From an uncultured Eggerthellaceae bacterium (lineage in GTDB: Bacteria > Actinomycetota > Coriobacteriia > Coriobacteriales > Eggerthellaceae): a stretch of 8,753 nt of DNA. The stretch is taken from assembly GCA_934668515.1 (NCBI GenBank), contig CAKUNS010000047.1, positions 1-8,753 of the forward strand, written 5' to 3'. The notes below the pieces were generated by a model. The model was not told the DNA's origin and searched no databases. It saw only the letters and a program-made list of their open reading frames with translations. Numbering within the stretch: the first letter of the stretch is position 1; each line of letters opens with the position of its first letter. Below are positions 1 through 6,019 of this stretch, in pieces. A program made the position numbers and the translations under genes.

Positions 1-20
1 GGCGCTTCCCAGCGCCATGA

Positions 21-50
21 GGGCCGCCTTCGGGCGGCCCCTTCTCTTTG
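21..50 (+). terminator. Rho-independent terminator of a gene left of the window
   Basis: Perfect 8-bp stem GGGCCGCC (21-28) and GGCGGCCC (33-40) closed by a stable TTCG tetraloop and followed by CTTCTCTTT. A separate 6-bp hairpin (GGCGCT, loop TCCC, AGCGCC) fills 1-16 directly before it. The gene being terminated lies outside the window. One frame reaches a TGA at 18-20, so those bases could be the last codons of a protein, but they could equally be the 3' end of a structured RNA. Confidence 0.75.
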
Positions 51-56
51 CCCTTC

Positions 57-86
57 GGCCCGGGGGACCGGGGCCTTCTCTTTTTT
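57..86 (+). terminator. Second, tandem rho-independent terminator
   Basis: GGCCC (57-61) pairs with GGGCC (71-75), and GG (62-63) with CC (68-69) past one bulged G, around a GGGA loop. The hairpin is followed by TTCTCTTTTTT (76-86), the best T-tract in the window. It lies 16 bases after the first terminator on the same strand, so the upstream transcript is stopped twice. Confidence 0.65.
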
Positions 87-399
87 GGCGGGGGGTTGGC
101 TTATTTTAGCCGGTATCCCTATCGAGGTATTCGCTGTTATGGTTTTGCTGTTTCAGCTATGTGTCGATCGATTTCGCCTCATGTGTGTGAAATCTTCTCT
201 TGATTGTCGGACTCGGGGGCAAGGGTGGTTTGTCCTCCTGTTTGAGGGCACTGCCAGTGGGCACGCGAACGGCACGTCGACAAGCCTTATCGCCTGCGAA
301 TATTAAGATAGTCTGCCTCCTTACGCGATTGGTAGGCAGGTTGCTTATAGGCAGTTATCCTTCAGTCGCTTCGGTTTCTAGATTTTGTCACTGTTTGGT
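87..399. other. Intergenic stretch without a convincing gene
   Basis: Short open frames here have no ribosome binding site and no recognisable protein character. The base composition is more AT-rich than in the neighbouring genes. The only structure I see is a 6-bp inverted repeat, CTGCCT (313-318) and AGGCAG (334-339). Read on the minus strand it lies about 60 bases beyond the antiporter stop codon and is followed by ACTATCTTAATATT, so it could be a weak terminator for that gene. Confidence 0.5.
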
Positions 400-1755
400 T
401 TATTTGGAACCCTTTGAAACGTCATCAGATCGCGTATAAACGTCGTAACGCTTCTTGGGTAGGTAAATAGTGCGATAATCGGTTTCTTCGTGCGTCCGGG
501 ACGAATGCGCATGCTCTTTAATGATGTCGATCGTGCTCTTTGGCGCGTTTGCGATTTCTTTTACTGCATCGATGGGGTGACGGTCGGTGATTCCGTATAC
601 GATTTGAGCAAGCAACGGCATTAGAAAAACGGTTACGGCTCCAGCCGCAACCATAATCGATGCTGTCTGGGAATCCATGCTTCCGTTTTTAACCGCTAGC
701 GAGGTTACTGCTACGATGATTGGCAGAGCGGTCGTGCAGTAGAGAGCCACCGAAGCTCGCTCGTGAACGGTGTATTTCTTTCGGGTTTTCCCCAGTGCAA
801 GCGATACCGCAACAGGGACAGCGCGGATCCCCATGAGCAATAGTATGAATCGCACGAGCGTTGTGGGATCGGCGGCAATTGCACTTAAATCGATCTTGCA
901 TCCTGAAACAACGAAGAAGAGCGGGATGAGGAATCCGAACCCTATTCCGTCAAGTTTAGCTTCCAGTGAGATGTTTCCATCGGGCGTGATGAATCTCAGC
1001 ACGAATCCCGCCGCGAAAGCTCCTAGTACGATATCAATTTCGAAAATGGCTGAAAAGGCAACGAGCGCCACCAGAATCGTGATCGTGCCGCGCAAGAACG
1101 TCTGAGAGGTTGTGTCAGCCTTCAACTCAAGGAAGCGGTAGATCGCGCTGCCTTTCTTGCGTGCAGCGGCGGGAACCAAGGCAGCGACCAGGCATAGGAT
1201 TGTGAACGCGGTCAAGATCAAGGCGGTTTGCCACCCGGTTCGCGTAGACAAGAGTATGGCCATTGCCAGAATGGGACCAAGTTCCCCCCACGTACCATAT
1301 GCGATTACTGCGTCTCCGACTTTCGTCCCGGTAAGCTCGCGTTCGCGCAGGATGGGCATCAGGGTTCCCAATGCGGTTGTTGACAGGAGTATAGCCATGG
1401 GAATCGCATCGATGCCACCAATGGCAATATTGGGGTGCAGGTGAACCAGGCAGACCGCGAACGCAAATGTTAACAGCCAGGTTCTTAGCCCTTTCTTTCC
1501 CTCTGTCCCCGATAGCTTCTTTGGTTCGATTTCATAGCCTGCTAGAAGAAATAGGAATGCCAATCCAAGTTCGGACAGCAGCGTGATCGCTTCAGAGAGG
1601 TGGATTATCCCCAGGAAATTTGGTCCGAGTACCGCTCCGAAAACCAAGAGCAACACCGTTTCGGGAACGGGCTTGTGCGGGATGACCTGGGCAATGACGG
1701 GTGCTGCGAATGCAACGGCGGAAATGATTGCGAGAGAGAAGAATTCGGAGGCCAT
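400..1755 (-). CDS. Cation:proton antiporter, CPA/Kef-type (Na+/H+ exchanger domain)
   Basis: A 451-residue integral membrane protein predicted to exchange Na+ or K+ for protons across the cytoplasmic membrane. About a dozen hydrophobic segments cover residues 1-390, followed by a hydrophilic tail (about 391-451) with no recognisable TrkA-N or RCK nucleotide-binding domain. Family-like stretches are LGPNFLG (43-49), ELGLAFLFLLAGYEI (62-76), FAAGFVLRF (247-255), PLFFVVSG (278-285) and TTALPIIVAVTSLA (341-354). At the discontinuous-helix site where CPA2 antiporters carry an Asp-Asp pair, this protein reads WGELGP with a single acidic residue, Glu158. The ATG is preceded by AAAGAAG (1760-1766 on the complement) at four bases. 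Codons such as CTA, ATA, GGA and CCA are commoner here than in the NSS gene. It stands alone, with more than 300 bases free on each side. Family assignment is firm; the ion is unknown. Confidence 0.88.
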   Translation of the reverse strand: MASEFFSLAIISAVAFAAPVIAQVIPHKPVPETVLLLVFGAVLGPNFLGIIHLSEAITLLSELGLAFLFLLAGYEIEPKKLSGTEGKKGLRTWLLTFAFAVCLVHLHPNIAIGGIDAIPMAILLSTTALGTLMPILRERELTGTKVGDAVIAYGTWGELGPILAMAILLSTRTGWQTALILTAFTILCLVAALVPAAARKKGSAIYRFLELKADTTSQTFLRGTITILVALVAFSAIFEIDIVLGAFAAGFVLRFITPDGNISLEAKLDGIGFGFLIPLFFVVSGCKIDLSAIAADPTTLVRFILLLMGIRAVPVAVSLALGKTRKKYTVHERASVALYCTTALPIIVAVTSLAVKNGSMDSQTASIMVAAGAVTVFLMPLLAQIVYGITDRHPIDAVKEIANAPKSTIDIIKEHAHSSRTHEETDYRTIYLPKKRYDVYTRSDDVSKGSK

Positions 1756-2004
1756 AGAGCTTCTTTCGGTTGAAATGATTCAGCCAGGTAATGATGGCGA
1801 TTGCTTCATGCGCGTCGTTCCTGTGCTGCCGCGATATCCTTTCGCTCCTTGGAACTTTTGACGGAAACGAGGGCTGAAGCGTGGGGATCGGTTGCCGTAA
1901 TGTGTCCTCGACTGGAGCTATCGGGGCAGATGAGCACGTGCAGGTGGTTAAACGATTTGTTCTGCAGTGGTGGCGTCTGTCACGATTTCCTCGCTTTCAC
2001 TAGG

Positions 2005-2067
2005 GTGGCAATCATTCTACTTCCTTTGCATTGGTGAATGATTGCGGCATTGCGAAGAGGTTGCCAC
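2005..2067. repeat. Nested inverted repeats sharing one arm
   Basis: GCAATCATTC (2008-2017) and GAATGATTGC (2036-2045) are perfect 10-bp arms separated by 18 bases. The overlapping GTGGCAA (2005-2011) also has a perfect partner, TTGCCAC (2061-2067). The two pairings use the same left bases and exclude each other. The site is about 250 bases upstream of the antiporter start. Function unknown; it could be an operator or the scar of a small repeat element. Confidence 0.45.
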
Positions 2068-2114
2068 ATCGTTGAAAGCAGACTCGATGTGCTGTCGCGG
2101 TATTGGTTGCATGA

Positions 2115-2163
2115 GGGAAGAAATAGTAAGCGCCCGGCCGGTTGGGGGTCGGCTCGGGCGCTT
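2115..2163 (-). terminator. Probable terminator downstream of the NSS transporter gene
   Basis: AAGCGCCCG (2128-2136) and CGGGCGCTT (2155-2163) pair perfectly over 9 bp. A further 4 bp (GCCG 2137-2140 with CGGC 2150-2153) pair inside, past one bulged T. On the minus strand the stem is followed by ACTATTTCTTCCC, a fair U-rich tract. It lies about 220 bases beyond the transporter stop codon, which is far, and the plus strand has no T-tract, so minus is the likely orientation. Confidence 0.5.
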
Positions 2164-2298
2164 CAGAGGCGCCTGCTGCATTACTTGCTGTTGTAATGGC
2201 GGCGCAGGTATTGGCTGTTCATTCCGATGCTTTGAGTGAATTTGGGTTGGGATGGTGCTTGCTTCCCGAAGCCCCTCCCTTATCGGATGCTTCGCATT

Positions 2299-2385
2299 CT
2301 AATTCGCGACTCTTAAAACAGCCTGAAAGTTGTTTTGGATTTTACAGACCACAGATTCTGTTGCGTTAGAAAGATCCTGCTGCAT
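2299..2385 (-). CDS. Possible 28-residue microORF overlapping the transporter stop
   Basis: An ATG shares its A with the TAA stop of the NSS transporter (TAATG), the arrangement used for translational coupling, and opens a 28-codon frame ending in TAG. The peptide starts MQQDLSNATESVV, contains one Cys, is fairly polar and has no membrane segment. It therefore does not resemble MetS-type small subunits, the hydrophobic peptides encoded beside some NSS transporters. No clear ribosome binding site precedes it. The overlap may be chance; no function can be assigned. Confidence 0.2.
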   Translation of the reverse strand: MQQDLSNATESVVCKIQNNFQAVLRVAN

Positions 2386-3764
2386 TAGAACCCAAGGTAG
2401 GGGAGGACGTTCCAAATCAGGATCACGGCGATCAGAACCGGTGCGATGAACTTGATCATGATGGTCCAGGCCTTTTCGAGCTTGAACGCGCTGGACTCTT
2501 TGATCTCGCGGGCAAGGATGTTCTCCTTGACCAGCCAACCGAACATGAGGCAGGTCAAGATCTCGACGATCGGCATGATGACCGAATTGGAAATGAAGTC
2601 GAAGAAGTCGAGCAGCGAAGAACCCTCGCCAAGCGGTTGTATGCCAGAAAGCACGTTGTAGCCTGCGTTAACGAAGATACCGAGAACGATGATGACGGCC
2701 ACGACCGCAACGAAGGCCTGGCGGCGGGGCCAATGCATGCCGTCCTGGACGATGGAAACGCATGCCTCAGTCAGGCCGATTGCGCTAGTCAGAGCTGCAA
2801 AGAAAACCAGCAGGAAGAAGACGAAGCCGATGATGGTTGCCACGGTGGTGTCAAGCGTGTTGAACACCTGGGGCAAGGTGATGAACATCAAAGAGGGGCC
2901 CGATTTCGCGGCAACAGCCTCGGCGGAGCCCATTGCCACGAAGGCAGCCGGCACGATGGCAAGACCAGCAAGGAAGGAAACACCGAAGTCGAAACCAGCG
3001 ATCTGCCTGACGGAAGCGGTAAGGCTATCTTGCTTGCGCATGTAAGAGCCGTACGTGATGGTGATGCCCATTGCCAGCGACAGGGAGTAAAACATCTGGC
3101 CTAGTGCGTTGATCACCAGCTCAGCCGAGAATTTGCTGAAATCGGGAACCAGGTAATAAGCTGCGCCTTCAAGGGCGCCCGGCAGCGTGAGGACGAATAT
3201 GGCGATGCCCAGCGCCATGACGATGAGCGCAGGCATGAGGACGCTGTTGACGCGTTCGATGCCTTTTTCAACGCCAAAGCCCACGACGCAGAACGCAAGT
3301 GCCATGAAGATGCCCATCCAGATGTAGGACTCAACGTTGCTGGTTATGAAAGCGCTGAAGAACGTACCGCCATCTGCCAATGCGGCAGGACCGGCGGTAA
3401 GGTAGGCAACTGTGTATTTGGTCACCCAACCGCCGATGATGCAGTAGTACGGAGTGATGATGAACGGAACGAGCGAAACCAGAACGCCGATCCAAAGGAA
3501 TTTCTTGCCGAAATGGGAGTACGCGCCGATGGCCGATTTGCGTGTGGTGCGGCCAAGGGCCGACTCAAGAAGAAGCAGCGACAAGCCGAACGTCGCAACC
3601 AGGATGAGATACGTGATAAGGAACGTGCCGCCGCCGTATTTCGCAGCGAGGTAGGGGAAGCGCCACATGTTGCCGAGGCCCACAGCGGTGGCTGCGGCTG
3701 CCAAGACAAAAGCCCACTTGCTGGACCATGAGGCGCGCTTTTCAGAAGCGCCTGAATGTGCCAT
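2385..3764 (-). CDS. Sodium-dependent transporter, neurotransmitter:sodium symporter (NSS/SNF) family
   Basis: A 459-residue, LeuT-fold cytoplasmic-membrane protein predicted to drive uptake of an amino acid or related amine with the Na+ gradient. Helix 1 carries the family signature AVGLGNMWRFPYLAAKYGGG (27-46), including the unwound GLGN segment of the Na+ and substrate sites. Helix 6 reads FYSLSLAMGITITYGSYM (225-242). Ala323, Thr326 and Ser327 (AALTS) match the Na2 ligands of helix 8. Tyr106 and Tyr107 (ITPYYCI) fall where LeuT has its substrate-binding Tyr108. Length is normal and the protein ends inside its last membrane helix. The frame is open upstream to a TTG at 3920, but I chose the ATG at 3764: it begins a typical short N-terminus before helix 1, an AAGAAAAGAG sequence precedes it, and the upstream bases look like a structured RNA leader. 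Codon use is strongly GC-ending, unlike the antiporter gene. The substrate cannot be told from sequence. Confidence 0.93.
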   Translation of the reverse strand: MAHSGASEKRASWSSKWAFVLAAAATAVGLGNMWRFPYLAAKYGGGTFLITYLILVATFGLSLLLLESALGRTTRKSAIGAYSHFGKKFLWIGVLVSLVPFIITPYYCIIGGWVTKYTVAYLTAGPAALADGGTFFSAFITSNVESYIWMGIFMALAFCVVGFGVEKGIERVNSVLMPALIVMALGIAIFVLTLPGALEGAAYYLVPDFSKFSAELVINALGQMFYSLSLAMGITITYGSYMRKQDSLTASVRQIAGFDFGVSFLAGLAIVPAAFVAMGSAEAVAAKSGPSLMFITLPQVFNTLDTTVATIIGFVFFLLVFFAALTSAIGLTEACVSIVQDGMHWPRRQAFVAVVAVIIVLGIFVNAGYNVLSGIQPLGEGSSLLDFFDFISNSVIMPIVEILTCLMFGWLVKENILAREIKESSAFKLEKAWTIMIKFIAPVLIAVILIWNVLPYLGF

Positions 3765-3940
3765 AGGAAAACTCTTTTCTTCGATTGTTCGGTCGAAGGC
3801 GAAGCATGGCAATGCCGAGCGGGTTGTGCGTGTTTTGTCATACGTACTCTTAGGTTGCGCGCTTTTGGCCGACGCGATCGGCCGGCAGTTCACTGCCGCC
3901 GTTTGACAAAGCTCGAACAATCCTCGCCTTCACAATTCAA
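3765..3940 (-). promoter_or_regulatory. Structured 5' leader of the NSS transporter gene
   Basis: Read as minus-strand RNA, GATTGTTCG (3922-3914) pairs perfectly with CGAACAATC (3791-3783), enclosing 122 bases. Inside, near the 5' side, are two adjacent hairpins: CGGCAGT/ACTGCCG (3883-3898, 2-base spacer) and GGCCGA/TCGGCC (3867-3883). The closing helix ends 18 bases before the start codon. Those 18 bases hold the weak ribosome binding site, with its GAG in the loop of a small GAAAA/TTTTC hairpin (3767-3779). A long closing helix with enclosed hairpins next to the ribosome binding site resembles a riboswitch or another cis-acting leader. I could not match it to the glycine, lysine, SAM or T-box consensus. 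Regulation is inference. Confidence 0.4.
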
Positions 3941-3946
3941 TAAAAA

Positions 3947-3952
3947 ATTATA
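3947..3952 (-). promoter_or_regulatory. Candidate -10 box of the NSS transporter gene
   Basis: A perfect TATAAT on the minus strand in an AT-rich island. No good -35 lies 16-18 bases upstream (CCGCGT at 3970-3975). Transcription from here would start near 3940 and give a leader of about 175 bases that includes the whole paired structure at 3783-3922. Confidence 0.4.
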
Positions 3953-4146
3953 TCGGTGATGGTGCGGGGACGCGGAATTCTTATCGGGGATTTAATCGTT
4001 TGATAAACAACCAGAAGACTCAACGGGCTTGGTTTTGGGGTGAGCGGTCGGAAGAAGCGCAAGGTTGTCGGTGTGTATCGGAAACAATCGAATGGTCAGG
4101 TCGTCTTAGCATTCTTGAAACGGTGGTGCTGTCTCTGTCCCCCATA

Positions 4147-4184
4147 CCAAAAGCCGACCGGGCAACGGTGCGCTCGATCGGCTT
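4147..4184 (-). terminator. Probable terminator of the PQ-loop/UspA gene
   Basis: AAGCCGA (4151-4157) and TCGGCTT (4178-4184) form a perfect 7-bp stem, with a smaller CCG/CGG pairing (4158-4160, 4166-4168) inside. On the minus strand the stem runs into TTTT and then GGTAT. It begins 33 bases after the TAG stop of the gene at 4218. The U-tract is short. The rest of 3953-4217 shows no gene and no other clear signal apart from the promoter box noted for the transporter. Confidence 0.55.
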
Positions 4185-4217
4185 CTGGTGTTAGATGGCT
4201 GTTATGCGATGCGAAGG

Positions 4218-4928
4218 CTAGCGGACGATGAGAACCGGGCAGCCGGCGTTTTCGCTGACCTTGTGGCTGACGCTGCCCATGACGACCTGCTTCAGGCCGG
4301 ACAGGCCGCGCGAACCCATGATAACCAGTTCCGCGTCGGATTCGCGCGCTTCCTTCACGATTTCGACGGCGGGGTCGCCCATACGGGTTTTCGGGATGGC
4401 ATCGATGCCAATGCCCTTCATGATCTCGCAGGCATGGACAACAGCGTTATCGGCGCGCAGCGCGCTTGCCTCGTTGTCGGGTGCAGCAACGGCAAGAACC
4501 TCGATATCGGTTGCTTTGTCCAGGTCCATAGAATGAGCTGCATATTTGATGGCGTTAAGAGAAGGCTCAGAGCCGTCGGTTGCGAAGATCAGCGTCTTCA
4601 GGGCGTCGCGTTTCGCAAGGCGCTCGTGGATGTCGTTGTTGAGCATCTGCTCGGCGATATGTTCCTTATCGAGCTTGCGGTTGCGGAAGTAAACAGCCCA
4701 GTTGGCAGTAAGGAAGACCAAGTTAAGGAAGTAGATGGCCAGAACCCAGTTGATTTGTCCAGAACAAAGCTTTGCGGCAATGCCGGCGAAGTAGCCGACG
4801 GTAATGAGCATGATGAACTGCCAGCTGGTGCCGGCAGCCGTGCGTGCTTGATAGTTTTTATAGGCGTTGGTAGGCCAGGACAGGCCGAAGCAGAGAAGCA
4901 TCGCGGCTTCCAGGGCTTGTGACAGCAT
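4218..4928 (-). CDS. Membrane protein: N-terminal PQ-loop/SemiSWEET-like three-helix module fused to a UspA domain
   Basis: A 236-residue two-part protein. Residues 5-81 hold three hydrophobic helices (about 5-22, 36-53, 60-81). The pattern WPTNAYKNYQARTAAGTS (18-35) resembles the Pro-containing helix 1 and following loop of SemiSWEET/PQ-loop proteins, and positive residues at 24-29 and 82-88 place the C-terminus inside the cell. A charged linker (82-110) leads to a UspA domain (111-236): it begins LIFATDGSEPS (113-123) and carries the complete ATP-binding pattern G-2x-G-9x-G-S in GSRGLSGLKQVVMGS (205-219), ending CPVLIVR. ATP binding is expected for UspA proteins of this type. Any transport or sensing by the membrane part is inference; if SemiSWEET-like it would need to dimerise. 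AAGGAG sits six bases before the ATG. The gene is divergent from a LysR regulator and probably controlled by it. Confidence 0.85.
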   Translation of the reverse strand: MLSQALEAAMLLCFGLSWPTNAYKNYQARTAAGTSWQFIMLITVGYFAGIAAKLCSGQINWVLAIYFLNLVFLTANWAVYFRNRKLDKEHIAEQMLNNDIHERLAKRDALKTLIFATDGSEPSLNAIKYAAHSMDLDKATDIEVLAVAAPDNEASALRADNAVVHACEIMKGIGIDAIPKTRMGDPAVEIVKEARESDAELVIMGSRGLSGLKQVVMGSVSHKVSENAGCPVLIVR

Positions 4929-5025
4929 TCTTGTCTCCTTGATCTCATGCAGCGCAGGTGAGCATCTCGGGTCGCAAAGAACGCAAGGCGGGGTGTTGGT
5001 AGCGCCGCTTTAATAAGCTTCATGG

Positions 5026-5054
5026 AGTATAGGAAAGCAAGTAATGCATGACAA
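5026..5054 (-). promoter_or_regulatory. Sigma70-like promoter of the PQ-loop/UspA gene
   Basis: On the minus strand TTGTCA (5049-5054) and TATACT (5026-5031) are separated by exactly 17 bases; each matches its consensus at five of six positions. Transcription would start near 5019, leaving a leader of about 90 bases before the ATG at 4928. Confidence 0.65.
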
Positions 5055-5063
5055 ATATGCATT
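5043..5063. promoter_or_regulatory. Inverted repeat over the -35 box (candidate LysR activation site)
   Basis: AATGCAT (5043-5049) and ATGCATT (5057-5063) are perfect 7-bp arms with a 7-base spacer that holds most of the -35 hexamer of the minus-strand promoter. The centre is about -34 from the predicted start of the PQ-loop/UspA transcript, where LysR-type regulators usually have their activation site. Confidence 0.5.
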
Positions 5064-5075
5064 CATAAGAAAACG

Positions 5076-5091
5076 ATAACAAATCTGTTAT
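5076..5091. promoter_or_regulatory. Palindrome near -65 (candidate LysR recognition site)
   Basis: ATAACA, four bases AATC, then TGTTAT: a perfect AT-rich dyad of the LysR-box kind. Its centre lies about 64 bases upstream of the predicted minus-strand start and about 30 bases (three helical turns) from the dyad at 5043-5063. It also overlaps the extended -10 of the regulator gene, which would allow autorepression. Confidence 0.55.
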
Positions 5092-5094
5092 GAT
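5086..5094 (+). promoter_or_regulatory. Extended -10 promoter of the LysR gene, predicting a leaderless mRNA
   Basis: TG-T-TATGAT forms an extended -10 element (TGnTATAAT with one mismatch). Transcription would start six to seven bases later, at or within a base of the ATG at 5101. That fits the absence of a usable ribosome binding site: the only purine run, GGGG (5096-5099), is one base from the ATG. No -35 is recognisable, as is common with extended -10 promoters. Confidence 0.45.
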
Positions 5095-5100
5095 TGGGGC

Positions 5101-5955
5101 ATGGATATCAATCAGATGACATGCTTCCTCGATGTTGCGGAAACGCAGCACATGACCAAAAGCGCCCAACGGCTTCATATGGCGCAACCTGCGGTTAGTC
5201 GCAGCATCGCGCGCTTAGAAGATGAGCTCGGCGTCGATTTGTTCGAACGGTCGGGCAGGGGGATTCGCCTAACTGGTGAGGGCAGATTGTTGCAGGAACG
5301 CCTGATTCCCGTCATGGCCGAGCTGGACGACATCCAGCAGACGTTCGCCGATATTCGCACCGGGCGCGAACACGAGGTTCGCATCAGCTTGCAGGCGGGC
5401 TCCCGCATTGCATCCGAAGCCCTTGAGGGATGGATTGCTCGAAACGCTTCAGCGCGCGTCACGTTGATACAGATGTCGCATGAGGGAGAAGGGGTCGACA
5501 TTGATGTTGGCACCACGATCTTGGAAAACGCGGCTCGCTACCGAAGTTACTCCGAGCGTGTCATGCTGGTCGCTCCTGAATCGATGACGTTTAAAACCAA
5601 CCCGATTGAGCTTTCTGAGCTTGAGAATGTGGGCTTCATCTCGCTTCCCTCGGCGGCGGGGTTCGGCCGGTTTGTTTCGGACATGTGCGCAAGCGAATGC
5701 TTCCAGCCCAATGTGGTGTTGGAAAGCGACAACCCCAGTGTTGTGCGTGAGATGATCGGCATGGGGCTCGGTGTTGGGTTCTGGCCTGAAAAAAGCTGGG
5801 GCTCGGTTACCGGTGAGAAGATCGCCGTTCATTCCCTTGCGGGGAATGCCAAGCGCTGGCTGGCGGTGTCGCTTACGCACAAAGGCGCATCGAATGCTCA
5901 GGCCGTGGCATGTTTTCAGCACATCTGCCGTACCTTTGACACGGTTTTCGATTGA
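5101..5955 (+). CDS. LysR-family transcriptional regulator
   Basis: A 284-residue DNA-binding regulator. The N-terminal winged helix-turn-helix is classical: QMTCFLDVAETQHMTKSAQR (5-24), then AQPAVSRSIARLEDELGVDL (28-47), then FERSGRGIRLTGEG (48-61). A linker helix (about 62-90) joins it to a periplasmic-binding-protein-like effector domain (about 92-280) with the familiar GLGVGFWP segment (222-229). Length is at the short end for the family. No ribosome binding site precedes the ATG and the predicted promoter gives a leaderless transcript. The gene is divergent from the PQ-loop/UspA gene, and two dyads lie in the shared promoter region, so that gene and its own promoter are the likeliest targets. 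The inducer cannot be predicted. A hairpin at 6020-6052 lies beyond its stop codon. Confidence 0.93.
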   Translation: MDINQMTCFLDVAETQHMTKSAQRLHMAQPAVSRSIARLEDELGVDLFERSGRGIRLTGEGRLLQERLIPVMAELDDIQQTFADIRTGREHEVRISLQAGSRIASEALEGWIARNASARVTLIQMSHEGEGVDIDVGTTILENAARYRSYSERVMLVAPESMTFKTNPIELSELENVGFISLPSAAGFGRFVSDMCASECFQPNVVLESDNPSVVREMIGMGLGVGFWPEKSWGSVTGEKIAVHSLAGNAKRWLAVSLTHKGASNAQAVACFQHICRTFDTVFD

Positions 5956-6019
5956 GAGGCGGCGTGTTTGGCGCAGCGTATCGTTGAGACCCCGCTCCGC
6001 GGCAGCGGCTTTACATGCA

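Larger units (their letters stand above)
1756..2384. other. Long intergenic region with several inverted repeats
   Basis: This 629-base gap between two minus-strand genes has no open frame with a convincing start, ribosome binding site or protein-like composition. It should hold the promoter of the antiporter gene, but I see no clear -35/-10 pair. A minus-strand TAGAAT (2014-2019) is a possible -10 lying inside the inverted repeat at 2008-2045. Other structures are the strong hairpin at 2128-2163, an imperfect hairpin at 2172-2208 (CCTGC and CATTAC pairing with GTAATG and GCAGG), and a weak AT-rich inverted repeat, AAAACA (2315-2320) and TGTTTT (2331-2336). Confidence 0.5.

Noticed and set aside
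85..306. Small open frames in the left intergenic region
   Set aside because: No ribosome binding site, overlapping frames with unrelated translations, and no protein-like pattern.
1801..2369. Several short plus-strand frames in the gap between antiporter and transporter
   Set aside because: Cys- and Trp-rich, unlike real proteins here, no starts with ribosome binding sites, and interrupted by inverted repeats. One contains a MRHCEEVATS-like translation reminiscent of intergenic repeats, but one copy is not enough to call a repeat.
2299..2385. MetS-like small subunit of the NSS transporter
   Set aside because: That family consists of a single hydrophobic membrane helix; this peptide is polar.
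2637..3104. 155-codon plus-strand open frame
   Set aside because: Antisense to the NSS transporter; charged, repetitive translation without a recognisable fold.
3903..3908. Plus-strand TTGACA as a promoter
   Set aside because: No -10 at 16-18 bases and no plus-strand gene follows.
3765..3920. 52-residue N-terminal extension of the NSS transporter from a TTG
   Set aside because: The added residues are unlike the family N-terminus, the TTG has no properly spaced ribosome binding site, and the bases form inverted repeats better explained as an RNA leader.
3765..3940. Known glycine, lysine, SAM riboswitch or T-box in front of the transporter
   Set aside because: I looked for the conserved core strings of these classes, including the T-box antiterminator sequence, and did not find them.
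4188..4922. 244-codon plus-strand open frame
   Set aside because: It lies exactly antisense to the PQ-loop/UspA gene, shows no domain character and has no ribosome binding site; it is a product of GC-biased codons on the other strand.
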